A stretch of 64,000 nucleotides of DNA. It comes from Euborellia annulipes (taxonomy: Eukaryota; Arthropoda; Insecta; Dermaptera; Anisolabididae). A program made the position numbers and the translations under genes. The stretch spans positions 124,001-188,000 of the forward strand of contig JAKCPI010009545.1 of NCBI GenBank assembly GCA_023213315.1. The letters are read 5' to 3'. Shown one piece after another: positions 1 through 14,345 of the stretch. Below the pieces are notes generated by a model. The model searched no databases and was not told the DNA's origin. It was given only the letters and a program-made list of their open reading frames with translations. Numbering within the stretch: the first letter of the stretch is position 1; each line of letters opens with the position of its first letter.

Positions 1-137
1 AGCCTTTATCAAAACCTTTACTATCTGTGTACAAAAACTTTTAATTATTTACAATTTTTATATTTATTTTTATTTTTAATTTAATATATTTAAAATACCT
101 CTACATCAGTATTGTACATATAGTATGTACTATATAT

Positions 138-346
138 ATCAAGGGCGGTTACAAGGTGGGGGGGGGGGGGGTAAAGGGGGTAATTACACACTCAGAGATT
201 TGAGAAAAATATTTTTTTTGGGAATACAATTTTATTTTTAATATACAATTTAAAAAATTAATACCGATAAGAAAAAATTGTGTGGTGTACGACCAGTAAA
301 TTACCCCCACCCCCCTCCGGAGAAACTCCTCTGGATCCGCTCTTGA
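138..346. repeat. Small TIR element, G-run rich
   Basis: The ends are imperfect inverted copies (CAAGGGCGGTTACAAGG left; reverse of right CAAGAGCGGATCCAGAGG). G/C runs lie just inside, as in many other elements of this window. No clear target duplication. Confidence 0.5.
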
Positions 347-1179
347 TAAAACGCCCCATGAATATTTAAATATCAACAAATATCTTATTAACGGTTTTTA
401 ATCTTTTGTCAGTCTAAATGAAAAAAAAATCTTATATTATTTTATTAATAGAGTTTAAACTGAGAGATTAAAATAAAATACAAAATTTGATTATGATATT
501 TTGGGTTTTTTTGCAATATTTAGTGTGCCCACTTTCCTCTATACTTGCTCTTTTCAGGATACAATGTCATAGAAGTCAAGTCATATCCAGCAGCGTAACT
601 AGGTGGGGGCGAAGGGGGCGCTCGCCCCACTCAAAATAAAGAATATAAAATATTTGTTATAATTTCTAGCAGTTTATAAAATTTTCTTATTTATAATTTT
701 TTGGGATTGTTATAACCTCTATTGAAGATTTTGTACATTCTTCTTTGTTAGTTTATTTCTTAATGGATAGGTTATAGAAAAATCAAAGATAGTGTTGATA
801 ATAGATGTTTATTGAAATAGTTGTAGAGAAGAGGTTGGTTGTCCGTCCTGAGTTGATTCTTGGGCTTACATAGCCCTAGTGTCGATGGTGGTGATAGATA
901 AAATGCTGATTTTCAGAATTGCAACTTATTATAGTTTATAATAAATTGCAATTGAGTGGATCATATTGCCCTGGGAAGCATCATTTGCCTTTGCTTCGCA
1001 GGTGCACATCCGATATTAGTTGATGTCAGGCACACGTGCTTGTGAATAGACCAGACCTTGATCTAGTCTAGACACTATCTCAGCATTTATTTGATATGTC
1101 TTGCTTATTTATTTATTTACCATGGAATTTCCATTTAATATTTAAAATGATTTAATTTTTAATATAATTTTTATAATCA

Positions 1180-1360
1180 ACTTGGCCCTGGCGGGCGACG
1201 TCTCGTACGCGTTTAGTAGTTAAAAATTTTGAATTTGCCTCTCCGACTCCGCCCCGCCCTCTCTGAATTTCGCCAATCAGCGCTATCCCTGAGGCATCGC
1301 TGAGGCCTGATTGGTGTGTTCACACATCTGACACCGGTTTAAGGGCTTTATATATAAGTA
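1180..1360 (+). promoter_or_regulatory. GC-rich promoter-like block
   Basis: It stands out from the AT-rich surroundings. It holds CCAAT at 1273-1277, an inverted ATTGG at 1310-1314, and TTTATATATAAG near 1347-1358. The left part (GGCCCTGGCGGGCG, CGTCTCG) recurs in reverse near 54550-54580, so it is probably the promoter of a repeat rather than of a host gene. No ORF follows. Confidence 0.35.
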
Positions 1361-3457
1361 TGATCTTATAATGTATATATATTTCTCCTTATTTTGGAGC
1401 CACAACATTGTCGAGGGGGGTGTGAGCGAGTTCTAAATTGTTATATTAATATATTTACATGTTTTCGTTACTGTTGCTATTTCCTATATTGTTATTATAT
1501 ATTTTGATATAAAAATATAGGAATTGTTTTATTTGTCTCTGGATTTATTTAATTACTTACAGGGGTGTTTAGACTCCAATTTCCCTTGACTATGGCTTTG
1601 ATCACAGAGTTATATATAAACAGAGAGCGTACTCAATGTTAATTTCTGGTTTTTGTCCGCCATCAGGGTGGCACAATCAGAACGCAGGGAATTTGCGCAA
1701 AATTCAAACCAAATTTTAGCCGCTAAATTTAAAATTATGTATTTCGTGTAAATATATATATATATTATTGATTGATTTTTTTTTTTAATTATATATATTA
1801 TTTTTTTGTTAATAAGTAATTTTTAATATAGAAAGAATCTGGGTATTTTTTATAACATAAACATCAGATATTTTGGAAAGATAAACTATTTATTTAAAAA
1901 AATACAGATAAATACATTTTATACCTTTTGGGGTACAGAATACAAAAAGAAATAAAAAAATTTATAATATGTAAAAATGAACAAAAATACACAAGAGATA
2001 AATAAATAAAGTTAAATTGTCATTTGTTATAGATTTGTGACGATCTGAAAAAGAATCAAAATTAGTAACGTAAGTTATTGGTAAATTAGGCGAGTTGTCC
2101 AGTTGATAGTTTTGTCGAAGAATAACATCTGAATCCTCAGCAAAAGAAAAACTTCTAAGGAATTTGATGTATCATTTAATGGATGGTCTTTCTCCATTTC
2201 TATAATAAATTTTAAAGAATATTTGGTGTTCTCAAACTATTGTCAAAAATATTGACAATTGTTTGATTTTCACTAATATTTATTATAGTTTTATTAGTTT
2301 TATTAGAAAAATTACTTATCTTATTTGATGTTTCCATTTGTTGTGAAAGATCTCACAGGTGACTGTTATTTTTAGGAATACTGTGCTCAAATCGAATGAT
2401 CTTTAGGTTATCAATTTCATTAGTTTGTCATAATTATTGCAATTTTTTGCTAAACATTTTCTTTCTGCTCTCTAGCGGATTAAAGAGTCAAACTCTCACT
2501 GGGGTGGCATACGTGACGTCACACAATTTCAAATTCTCCCATTGGAGTGCACCCTCCCTGGCTTTGATATACCTGATCTTAAAGCAGGGGTGGCCAAACT
2601 CGCGCCTTCAGGTTCAAGTGCACTCACGATTGTTCTATTATGTTTCCACCACTCTATTCCAAAGGATAAATCAAAAAATTTTCACAATTACACATTTTTT
2701 TACAAAGAAGACGTAGAATAATATTATTTTTAAAAATTTGAATTTAACAATTAAAATTTTATAAATTTTTGAATACTTTCTTCTTAAATGAGTTAATATT
2801 TGATAGAACAATATATTTAGTATAAAAAAAACATCCTATGGGGTTCAAATCTCTAAGTGGAATCTAAAAAAATTCTTTTTTTATAATCTTCCCCCAACGC
2901 TTATTAAATTCTTCAAAAAGGTTGGTTACCCTTGTCATAAAACCATGACTTGGTGTATTAACTAAGGCAAAAGAAAGTTGGGTTTTCAATAAATGTGAGA
3001 AAGGAGTTTAAATAAGTGAAAATAAGATTTAGATTTGCATATATTAAAAAAAAATACTAGTAAATATAAATTAGAATAATAATTTTTAATTTATTAAACA
3101 TTTTGTCTAAAAAGAAAAAAAAGTTGAGCAACGAATATTAAAAGGTCAAAATTTGAATGGGTAGCGTCTCGTTACACGGTTTGAGGTGTCGGCAATCTGC
3201 TTCACCGACACAGAGAAAATTAGAGGATTTTATAGTTTTTGCAGATAAAATACTGTATTTTATTAATGATTTTATTTTATGCCGACACAACCGACACTGG
3301 CTACACGTGTCTTTGAAATTTCTCTCTGTATATGTCTATATTGCTCTCAATCTAATACTAATGGTTCTTCACAATCATGTTATTTTTTATTTTTCTACAC
3401 TACCTCTTAAACCATAGTCTCCTTATTGATTCTAAAATTTGTTTTTGTCTTTTACAG

Positions 3458-3572
3458 CATTGGGTAATCTGGGCGCTGTCTTGTCTAGTCAAGGAAGACT
3501 TCAAGAAGCAGAAACTGCTTTTAAGATGGCTTTAAGTTACCGAGTCAATATGGCAGACGTGCACTACAACTT
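3458..3572 (+). CDS. TMTC2-like exon a: TPR repeat
   Basis: The acceptor AG is at 3456-3457 after a T-rich tract, and the donor GTGAGT is at 3573. The exon enters with two bases completing a codon and leaves in phase 2. It encodes a TPR helix pair, starting LGNLGAVLSSQGRLQEAETA and then reading FKMALSYRVNMADVHYN. The consensus small and aromatic TPR positions are visible. No earlier TPR exon is recognisable at 1-3457, so the upstream exon lies outside the window. Confidence 0.9.
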
Positions 3573-6500
3573 GTGAGTAGTATACCATCTTGATCAAGAT
3601 TTTTTTATTACACATAACCCAATTTGTTTCAATCGAATCAGGCGGGTTTCAAGCTCTTAGCCTTCAATACTCTCATTTTATTAGCTGTTCTTAACTTGTG
3701 TAATTTCGTACAATTTTTCACATTCTTTGTTATCTCATTTGAGTCAATAAAAAATAAGTTTTACTCTGCAACTTAGTTCTGATTTGATCTCTATCTAGTC
3801 CGGAAGGGAATCGGACCATTCGCAGGGACTTGGAAAAACTCTTGGAATATAATACAATTTACAAGTTGTAAAATGGCTGACGATATCCGATGGGATATTC
3901 GCCGAAAAAGGGGAGCCTTTTCAAAGATGTTAGCACCCTCACGTAAGACTTAGGTCGGTTTAATTCCAATTACCACGCCCTTATAATGAACAGTTTGTAA
4001 AAATAAGTTATTTTTCTTCTAAAAGATCAATTTGATTCCCGAATCTTTTAAATAAAGAATAAATGATTTAAAATGCTCTTATTGATTTTTCTATTGATAT
4101 TAAGATTTTCACAGCCAAATGAAATCTAAATCTCCCTTTTCCCAAGAAAAAACCCTCTAATTACATTGAATATATTTATCTTTTACTTATTTTTTAAGGG
4201 AGACAGTATAATCTATAATTTAATTTAAAATTTTCTCATTGGCTCTCATCTCAGATGACTTATCTGTCATTTTTAACCTATTTTGCTGTTAAGAAAAAAA
4301 AAAAGAATTGGATCAAAAACTGAAAAAAATCATATGATTGCCTAATCTTATACTATTAAATGAGCATTGTACGTTTATTTGTTTGTTTGTAAGCACATAA
4401 GCTCTCGGAAAGGGCTCTAACAATTTTTTTCAAATTTAGAATATAAATTAGCGTATAAAGAAAAGAATAGCAGCTATGACATTCTCAAAAACCCTTTACC
4501 GATTTTTTTTCAAATTTTAAATATTTCCTATTTGCGGTATACAAAACAAACTGATCTCGTCTTTGGGAAACTTTGAGTTTGAGTACTTTACTGATGTACT
4601 TTTTTAGTTTTTTCCAATTTTCTCAATATTCTCTTTGAAAATTTCATTCAAATTTTATACTATTTCCTGTACCAATATGAACTTTTTTAATTTTCCCAAA
4701 TTTTATCCAAAGAAAAAATCACCATCAGCTCGGTCATCACCGAACTAATATATTATATGGGACAGGCAGTCCTGTTCTTTGTATGTCTGTCTCTTCTTTC
4801 TTCTTTTCAACAGGCGTCAGACCGTGCGAAGGGCCGGCCTGTTCTATCCTTCTCGGTCGCAAAAACGCATGATAGGGTTAGAGAAAAAAGTGAGATCCGC
4901 CGACCCCGCATCGTGGGAATAAGGCGAAGACAGAAGAAGAAGAATGGCCAGAAATCGATGGTTTATTGATAGAGAGGGTAAAGCGTTCTATATAAAAAAA
5001 GTAAAAAAAAGGAGCCTGTTCATTTAATCTAACCTAGATTAATAAAGAGCTCGTCATTTTGGATTAAGCTTTTTATCCGAACGGAAGCTGTAGCCTTAAA
5101 CGATCTGAGTGGACACTTCTTTTTAAAGCAAATGTTCATGTATGAGCTCAATCAGCTTCCTCCTGGAAATAAATGACTGATCCATCAATGATTTCGTGAC
5201 CAATATATATATATACTCGTATATATTTATATATGAAGAGCAATGTCAATAAGACAGGCGTGTGTCCTGTTCAAACGGCTCGAAGGGCTACGTGCAAACA
5301 TTTAATGGCAACTCACACACACGGAGCAATAGATACACAACATAGACTATAGATAGAGGCTAGCGTGTCAATATGAACTAAGTTCCTTTGTACAGCGACA
5401 ATGGCCGCAGAATTAGCGAGATGGGGCTTTTAACGCAATGGACGATATTTGCTACATGTGGCGTCATCAGTAGTCACGCGATCCGCGTCACAACATATCC
5501 CTGTCACCACATATATACCTCTTTTCTAAACAACTACAGGAATGTCCTTTGTGTTAGTTTTTTCTTAGATTGATCTTTCTTTCCTTGGCTATAGCATTTT
5601 TTATCCCCCCCCCCCCACTCACGTTGTTCTTTGTTCTCTAACATAAGTCTACTTTACATTATTTCTCTTGTCTTTGTTTTAATTTATTTAATACTCACCT
5701 GTGTTAGGTTAAATTCTGCTCACGCTTCCTATAAACCATCCCATTCTCTTTCCAAGTTTGTCCTTTGTTTTGTCTACCTCACTACTATTTTGGCTTACAC
5801 GTTTGTCCTTATCCTTTATTCATTACACTTCGTTTTCTAGAGTACATATACTTAAAATCATTAGGTTATTGAAAAAGACACCCATTTTAAATATCAAAAT
5901 TGATTACTGCCTATTCACTCAGTTATCGTATCTACAATTTTCTAAATTTCAGTTCACTTGTAGCAGGAGTTGGTAACCTGCGGCCTAACGTAGGTTTTTG
6001 CGTGCCTCGCCGGGTTGGTCATTACTTATTGACCGCTTTTTACATCCATGGCCTAGGGTTAAGCTACTTAGCCTTGAGTATCAAAATTTTTTTAAAACTG
6101 TGAAAACCGCACAGTTCGTCTAAATATCCCAGTCGGCAGACGCACGTCAGAATGTCGTCTGGGGGTTTCTCTCCAGTTATGATGTGACTATATGACGACA
6201 ATATACTGTGAAAATAACCTCCTATTGTCACAGACCGATGACGTGATATATCTGAAGTCATTTTTACCATGGTATGTTATGAACTGCTTACAACTATGAC
6301 ATCTTTTTCACCTCTTAAAATCCTTTTTATTCACCAGAGATTCACATTCATTAAAATCACTGAATTTTACTGTGTATTTTATTGTCCATATAGAATATTT
6401 ATATTAACAATAATAAATAACCTTATATATAGATATAAATAAAATATAATACATATTCTAAAAAATAAAAATATCAAAAATTTAACATATCAGTAATAAT

Positions 6501-9500
6501 TTCAAACAATATAATTATACAGTATGAAAATTTTAAGAATTTGCGTCTTTATTTTTCAAAATGGACTGAAAAGAGATCTACATAAATATAAGAAAAAAGC
6601 TTGGTAAAACCCACAGCACAAGCAGCTATAGTGTGCGTTTATGTGAGAAAGATTTTATAATAAAGATAAAATTATGGATTTTATTGTTGATCGGTGATAG
6701 ATTTTTGAACTTTACCAAAATAAAAGAAATGCTTTCCGAATACTACGATCTATTACAGAACATCTAAGTCGTTGGTGAATTATAAGTAGGATATATATCG
6801 TTTTTTAGTAAAAATATTAAAAATAAAAAATGTTACGTCAGGGAGAAAAGTCGACAAAATGACGTAATTAACTGACGCCAGAAGTTCGTCAATTTAACAT
6901 CGTCAAAATGTCGTCGATCATTGGTCGAATGGCGTCTATTGACCAGTAATCACCAGATATTGACGTCATTTTGACGTGCGTCTATTGACTTTTTCTTCCG
7001 AAAGTTGTCCACTGTCCTAAAAAACAGAACTAGGGTGTCGACAAATTCAAGAGTTGTAGAAATTAGGCTTTTGAAAAAAATTGGGCAAAGAGTACTTTAC
7101 TGATGTTTAGTTTTTTTTTTATTTTCTCATTATTTGCTTTAAAGATTCCAATATATTGGCGGAAACTAAATATATCTCGACACAAACTGGCGTGACAAGC
7201 ACAGAACACAACTTTCAATGACCAAAGGTAAGAGAAAGTTGTGTGCTGTGCGACCAGTCATGCCAGATGTTTTTAATAAAAAACGTCTAATTATATTTGA
7301 TTTTCCAAAGAATCTTTAAAATGTAATTAATCCCCCTTCCCTAACTTGTTTCATTTCATTTCCCTGTCACTTTTCATTTATTATATTTGCCTTTGAACCC
7401 ATTTTAATTGTCGTTTTGTCGTTTTATTAATAATATTTTGTATTTATTGCTATATACGAAATATTAATTTTGATTTCCTTAATTTCCCTTTACTCAATTT
7501 CCTGTTTTATTTGACTTTACATTACTTATTCTGTTCTGTTTTGTTTTGAGCATCACCTTATTCCGCCTTGTTTGATTTTATTCGTTCTTCTTTGATTTTG
7601 TTTGCTCATCTCGTCTTCCCTTTGATCGGCATGCTCTCTTGAACTCATCCTTCTCACCATATCATTGGGCCTTGTTTTATTTAACTTTCCCTGGGAGTAC
7701 TTACTTTCCTTTGTCCTGACTTGGCCAGCCTGTTTCTTGCCCTTTGATATGTTGTGATTATCGGAGCCCGTGGTTAGGTCCTGCCTTCAAAGACGAAGAG
7801 CCTCTCTTCAAGGCGAGGCCTCGGAGCCCGAGGCTCTTCTTGTTCACTCTCACTCCCCTGTATCTCTGTCTCTCTCCTTTTTTATATCTTTCCCTCTCTA
7901 TTTCCACTTATATCACTATTTTCGGATAGTCAAAAATGAATTCTATCTGATGTGTAAAAGAAATATTCAAGTACTACATAATAAAAAAATAATAAATATC
8001 TCGAAGGTTTGAAATTTATTTACGAAAAAGCATCTAAAAAATAATTGATTTTTTAATTTTAATCAAAATAGTTGGAGCGAATTTTGAGAAAATCTAAAAA
8101 ACTGTAAAAGTACATCAGTAAAGTACTAGTACTTTTTGGCAGATTTTGATTAAAAGCTTATTTTCACTCCTCATGGGAGTACCTAACCTCAATCTCAAAT
8201 TTGAACCTCCTAGCTCTTTTCGTTCTAAAGATATTTTGTTTACAGAAAGATTCACAGACACTACTTTTTTGGTAATTACCCCCTTTACCCCCCCCCCCCC
8301 TTGAAATATTTTCTTGATAATCCAAAAATATTTTCAATTTAGGCTATGTATAGCTCGTAAAAAATTGAAATTGGATATTTGAACTTAAAATAGGCACTAA
8401 AAAAGGCATTTATAGATGAAATAGGCACTAAAACCCAAAATCGGCCAAAATTGGCATCATAGGCACTAACAAATGCCTCTTATTTTATTTAGAACTTCAT
8501 GAAACGTATACATATCCTATTGGCCTAAATTTTAAGCCATAAATTAAAAAAAGGCAAATAGGGCGAAATCCGAGCCCTAATTATTACATATATACATAGG
8601 TAAGAGAAAGTAAAAATGAAATGGGAAAAAATAGGGCTATGTATGTATGTATATGGACATATCCATTACTTTTCAACGAAAGTGTTCGGGGCGGGGGGAA
8701 AATTGAGTAGATTTCATCAGAGTACAACTTAACAAAAATATAAGCTGCTGATCAACCCTCTACTTCGAAAACTGTAGATATAACACCATTTTAAAAATAG
8801 GTTAAATTTCGCTAAAAGAGTGGTTTAATTGGAAGCTTCCAGCTAAATTGGTCAAAGTTTAGAGCAAATATCTATTTTTTTCTTGAAAGTAGTGAGTTCA
8901 CAAAGAAGAATGCCGCCTTAAACGAGTCTCTAACTTATAAAGAAGCTGAGATACGAATTTTTTAAAACTACTAAAAAATCGACTTATTTAAAAATTCAAA
9001 AAATCTTCCAGCGGCCGGATTTGATCGAATTGAACTGGAATTTTTAGGATTGTCTTCTTTTTTGACCTACTTTCAGAGAAAAAATCAGCATCCAAATCGG
9101 TGAACCAGCCCGGCACTTTCGTCGAAAAGTAATGGATATATATATATTGGAAAATTAATTATAATAATATTTATTCAACATGGGAACACAAATCTACTCC
9201 AGGCGCAGCTCTCTGAATATATTGTAGAAAGAGGAGGTACTCCAGGATATCAATTTAAAATTTTATGAAAATCTCTCTTTCTTTTATGTTTCCTCTTTAT
9301 GATTGAATAAAAATAATTCATCTAAAATTTGACATACTCCTGACGCCCTTACTCTTTGTGTGATGGCAGAAATTCCTTTTCTATTAGTCTTGACATATAA
9401 TAGAATTTGAACTGCTAATTTTTCCGCAACACAAAATTCGTTTGGATGCTATCAAATCTCCAAGTGGATTCTCATTGAGCTTCATTCATTCCCCTTTCTT

Positions 9501-12500
9501 TTTTTTTACAACCCAGGATGAGTTATTTAAAGGTGGCACCGAAATGGGATTGCAATGGAAAATAGGCACAGCGATTTCTCACTTGAAAACGCTGCTTCTT
9601 TATTGCTGTTATAGATTCGAACTTGGAGTCCTGGCTAAATCATACTTTGAAGGCAGACTTTGTATAATAAGAGGCTTAAGGCCATTTGGAAAACGATCAA
9701 ACTTGAAGGTTGAGTTGTATAGAAGGAAAGCGTGTCTCAGGGGGAAGGCAAAACCCTTAATGAAACCTCAGCCTCAAGGCTTGATCCGCCCATCGCCCTT
9801 GCACTCTTGACTGCCTACCTTCTCCTAAATTTCCATTGCCCTTTGCCCATTCACCAATTAATTAATATTGCACCGATCGAAATAATAAAGACGTACATAG
9901 TATTTGAAATATCGCAAAATCTTATATAATTCGACGAATGAAAATTTATATTTTTAATTTAATTTTATAAAATGACAGTCATTTTTTTTTACCTTCATAT
10001 GTAATACGTATATAGATAACGAATCTCAAAAATTCATTGTCGAGTATTTAATAGAAAACCACGCTTTGAGATTCACCGACTTCAAAAGAGTCTGTCTTTC
10101 TGAGTGTGATCAAAATTTAAAAACTGTAAAGAGCTACGAGGTTGATATTTAAGGTGCGCGTCTCGGGGTGCTAATTTTGGGAGATTGCGGCCACAATTTT
10201 GAAGCTATCGACCTCAAATTTTTTTTAAATTAAAGCTATTTAAAATATCTACAGCTTATAGAAGCCCCTTTATTGATTTTCGAAAAAATAATTTTTTTTT
10301 TTAAGATTAATCGCATTAAATAAAAGATATTTTACAAAAATTCGCTCTATATCTTATAGATAATTAAATTAGTAATCATTGTGTTTAAAAAAAATAATTT
10401 TTTACCCTTAATTAATTAGCTGGAATCTTTCAAATGAAATGGAACAAATCCCTGGTATTCCTATGGGAAAAACTAACGCCATCTCTTGCTCCCTAGAGTA
10501 ACTCGGTACTGAATCGTCTTCTAACGGTCCCACCTTAAGTTAAATACCCCCTAGTATAACACAACAAGAGGGAAGTTGTGTCATATCGGTTAGCCATATC
10601 AAATTTTTTCTAGAACACCTATAGTTCAGTTTGCCACAATCTTATATCTGATTATTCACAAATTCAGTTGTACTCTATCAGCCCTAAGAATTTTAAAGAA
10701 AATTAAAACTTGATTTAATTTGTTTTCTTAAATATTTTTTATGACGTTAATATTCCAGCAAGTATGTCGATTAGAAACGAGAATCAGTTAATATTGCAAA
10801 ATTACGATGTGCTTTGTTTATTTATCGAACTTACTCGGTTTACTGTTTGACTTAAATAATGTAAATTAATTGATTCATTTATCCGGAAAATTACTGATTT
10901 GACAATTTTTACGAAACATAAATAAGTAATATCATTGTAAAGTACTACATAAAGAGAATTAAAAAAAAAAAAAATAGTCCCCTTTTCATGAAAACAAAAT
11001 ATTGTTTATTGGTTTAATTAAATTTCTAGCAAATTTGTAAACAAGAAATCGAACAAAAATTAAATGACATATATATGATCTTTTCAGTAATAGGTATTTT
11101 GAGTCATTAAAATTTGTATAACAGTAAAATTATTAATATTAATCCTAGAATTATTCGAGTTTTTCATTTATTTTCTAATTCATACCAATTTAATTGCAAA
11201 TTGTGCCCCAGTCTTAAAAATTTTCAAAATACTTCAAAGTGACGGATAGCATCATAAAAAAGCACCAGCAGATTAGCATGAGTATTTTACTAAAATATTA
11301 ATATTTTTAATAATAAAAATGAATATTACAAAGAACATTGGAATATATAAATATATTATTAAAATACATAAGCTATATCTAATGCACATTGCACAAATTG
11401 AATAAAAAATGTAATATATGAATGAATGGAATATTCCACATCAAAGAGCATACAGATTTAATAAAAAAAAATATCATAATTCATGATAATATTAATATAT
11501 ATTAATATTTTTTCAGTTAAATTCACGAACAAAAAATATAAAATTAATTTGCCTAAGGTAGGAATTATTAAAAATAAAAAAAAATAGAAATTTCCCTTTT
11601 AATTTGTTTTAAAATTTAAAGTAAGCCAAACAGCCAGTTAGAGTACGAAAATATATATACGAAAATAATATAATATATAGTATATAGAGACCACATTAGA
11701 TATTAAGATTTATTTTATAATGAAAATTAGCTCTCGAATTCTTGAATATTTTATGGCAAATTACCTTTAGATTAATTGTTTAATTTATATTTTATTGGAA
11801 AATAATTTATAGCTTCTATAAAGACAAAGATATAAGTTTAAATCAATATTCAAACGTAAAAGCAGAAGGGAAAATTACAACAGGTGTAAATGACATCTCA
11901 GTAGGAGCATAATTAATTTACTTATTATTTAATTTTCATATTAACGCATTGATTAAACTTGTCAAGGAAATTTTGATTGCGATCTCTTTATAATAAAGCT
12001 AAGGTCAACGAGGTGTTAAGAAAATTGCAGCCGGCCCTTTGTTGTCAAACAAGGCCAAGTAGTACTCGGAAAGATGACTCAAAAAAAACAAAAACAAGAA
12101 TAATTGAACGACAAGAATTCATGGAAACTTTATTAAATATTAATATTTACATCTTTATATATTTATATTTCTTGTTTTAAAGATTCCTTCTCTTAGACGT
12201 TTTCGTATACACTGTAAAAAAAAATCTTAATTTTAGTGTGTTTTGGAATACTAAATTTAAAAATTTCCCTTGTAAAAGATAAGTACTAAATTTACAAATT
12301 TACGCGTTCAAATATTTTTTACAACAAAAACTAGTTTTTGTAGAAAGCTGAGCCGCGTCTTATTTATTTCTTTTAAGACTTTATCTTAAGGAATAAATAC
12401 GGTTACATTACTAACAGAATAATTGTTTGTAGAATTTGTATGTTTATATAACAAAACTTTTTTATCATCTTACTTTTTTATGAATACATAATATTCGAAG

Positions 12501-14314
12501 GCACGTGACCCGTGTCTCAGAGCTTTATTACATAAAAATTTTAAATTAAGGTTGTTCGGACATTAAAGCACTTTATTAGATTAAAAGCTAATTTGTTAAT
12601 ATGTTATTAATCACTATCACATAGGTATAAAATAAAGTTTTGAAACAGATCTGACGCAGAGTTATAGTGTAATTAACTATTAAAAAATTGAAATTTAACA
12701 TGTAGTCTATGGGGAATGTCGACGAAACGCACACATATCGAATTATATAGCCACTCCTGAAATAGGTAAAAAAAACAAAAAACTTACATTTTTATCAATT
12801 CACTTCAGGGGAATACGTTAAATATAAAATCAAAAGTTTCTGCCGAAGTGAAGGCTTTTAAAGATATTTTAACAAGAAAGTCAAAAAATTCTCGTCGCCA
12901 ATATTTAAAAATAAGGAAGTCACGAGACTCTACCAGTCTGGCAATGTCGCATAAAATAATACTCATTTCTCGCTGTCAGTTATATTTTTTTTCCATTTTA
13001 AGATATTTTTTCTCGCAAATCGTCCATTGTGTTTAAACTGATTTGCTTTAAACATTGTAATATATAAAATAAAATAAAATTGAAGACTTTTAAGATTTAA
13101 AATAAACAGCTGATAAATGATGCAATGTTGCCAGATCTATATTACGTGAAAAACTGCTCAAGTCAAAAGTCATTCATTTATTATTTTTGGTAATTAAAAT
13201 ATTAACTTAATACACTTATAAACTATGATAGGTCACGACTAAATTATAATAAGGAATTTTGGCATTCAAATTTTTAATTTTATTAAAAAAAAATTGATTC
13301 TATTATGACTTACGGGTGATTTCTACGGGGGTACTATCCGAACAACCTTAAATGCCACAACCTAACTGGATATAGGGAACGGAATCACTCGTAGTTTTTA
13401 TCTTCTCACAGATGGTGTGAATTTTTCAGGTTTTTAATTATATTTTTTGTTTTTTATTTTTATTACAAGATTGGAAGGATGAGCAGCTGCCCCCCCCCCC
13501 CCGCCTTGTTCTCCCCTGGATACGCCTATGCTCTTGACCGTTCCTTGGATCTTTATTTCTATTAGTCCACCACTCCCTTTCTGGGAAAGACAAACGCAAC
13601 GATTAATACGAATATCACGTAACAACTTGACCACGGAAAATGACACCTTACAATTGTAATTTTTTCTCATCGAAATAGAAATGATAGTTATGTCTTTGAG
13701 AAATAGACTGGCGGCTGTGGCTAGCAAAAAAATGATTCTGAGGTATTTTATTTAGGTGATAGGTTTTTATAACTCAATTTTACTGACAATGCAAGTGACA
13801 ATAGTGTGAAAGGGCTCTATAATATCCAAAATTTGTAATTTATTTGTCTCTTTTTTTTAAAGAATTATATGTGTGTGTGTGTGTGTGTTTATTGAAGAAT
13901 TTTTTTTTTTTTTAGTACATTAAATTATTTCTAAACCCCATTTGAAAAATGGCTTGTAAACTCTTCCAGGGCCTATTTGGATATCTTGGGGACATTAATC
14001 TTAATTCTGAATGCACCTTGGCTTCCAAGATAACCTTTGTTTGGCCTCGAAACTTGTCATGTTGTTGTTAGTGGGGAGGGGGGGGGGAGTTTTTTCTACC
14101 TTGTTTACGAATCCAACATCGGACCAAGCCCTACGTCCTAAAATTAGCTGATGAATCAGCTGTTTTCTTAAAACCCAAACAAACATTCATCTATTCAAAA
14201 TTACGATGACTTTCTCAGCAAGAAGTTCATTAAAAACTTTTATTTTATTTTCATCATCAATTTACTCATTTTTACTTTTTATATTTCTTAATCTATTTTT
14301 CAAAGCATTATTGG

Positions 14315-14345
<31 letters not shown>

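Noticed and set aside
9442..9810. 122-codon plus-strand open frame
   Set aside because: It starts without ATG, has no family resemblance, biased T-rich composition and no splice partners in phase.
13860..13920. Possible CRISPR-like or regulatory repeat
   Set aside because: Only a GT microsatellite and T runs; animal DNA, no spacers.
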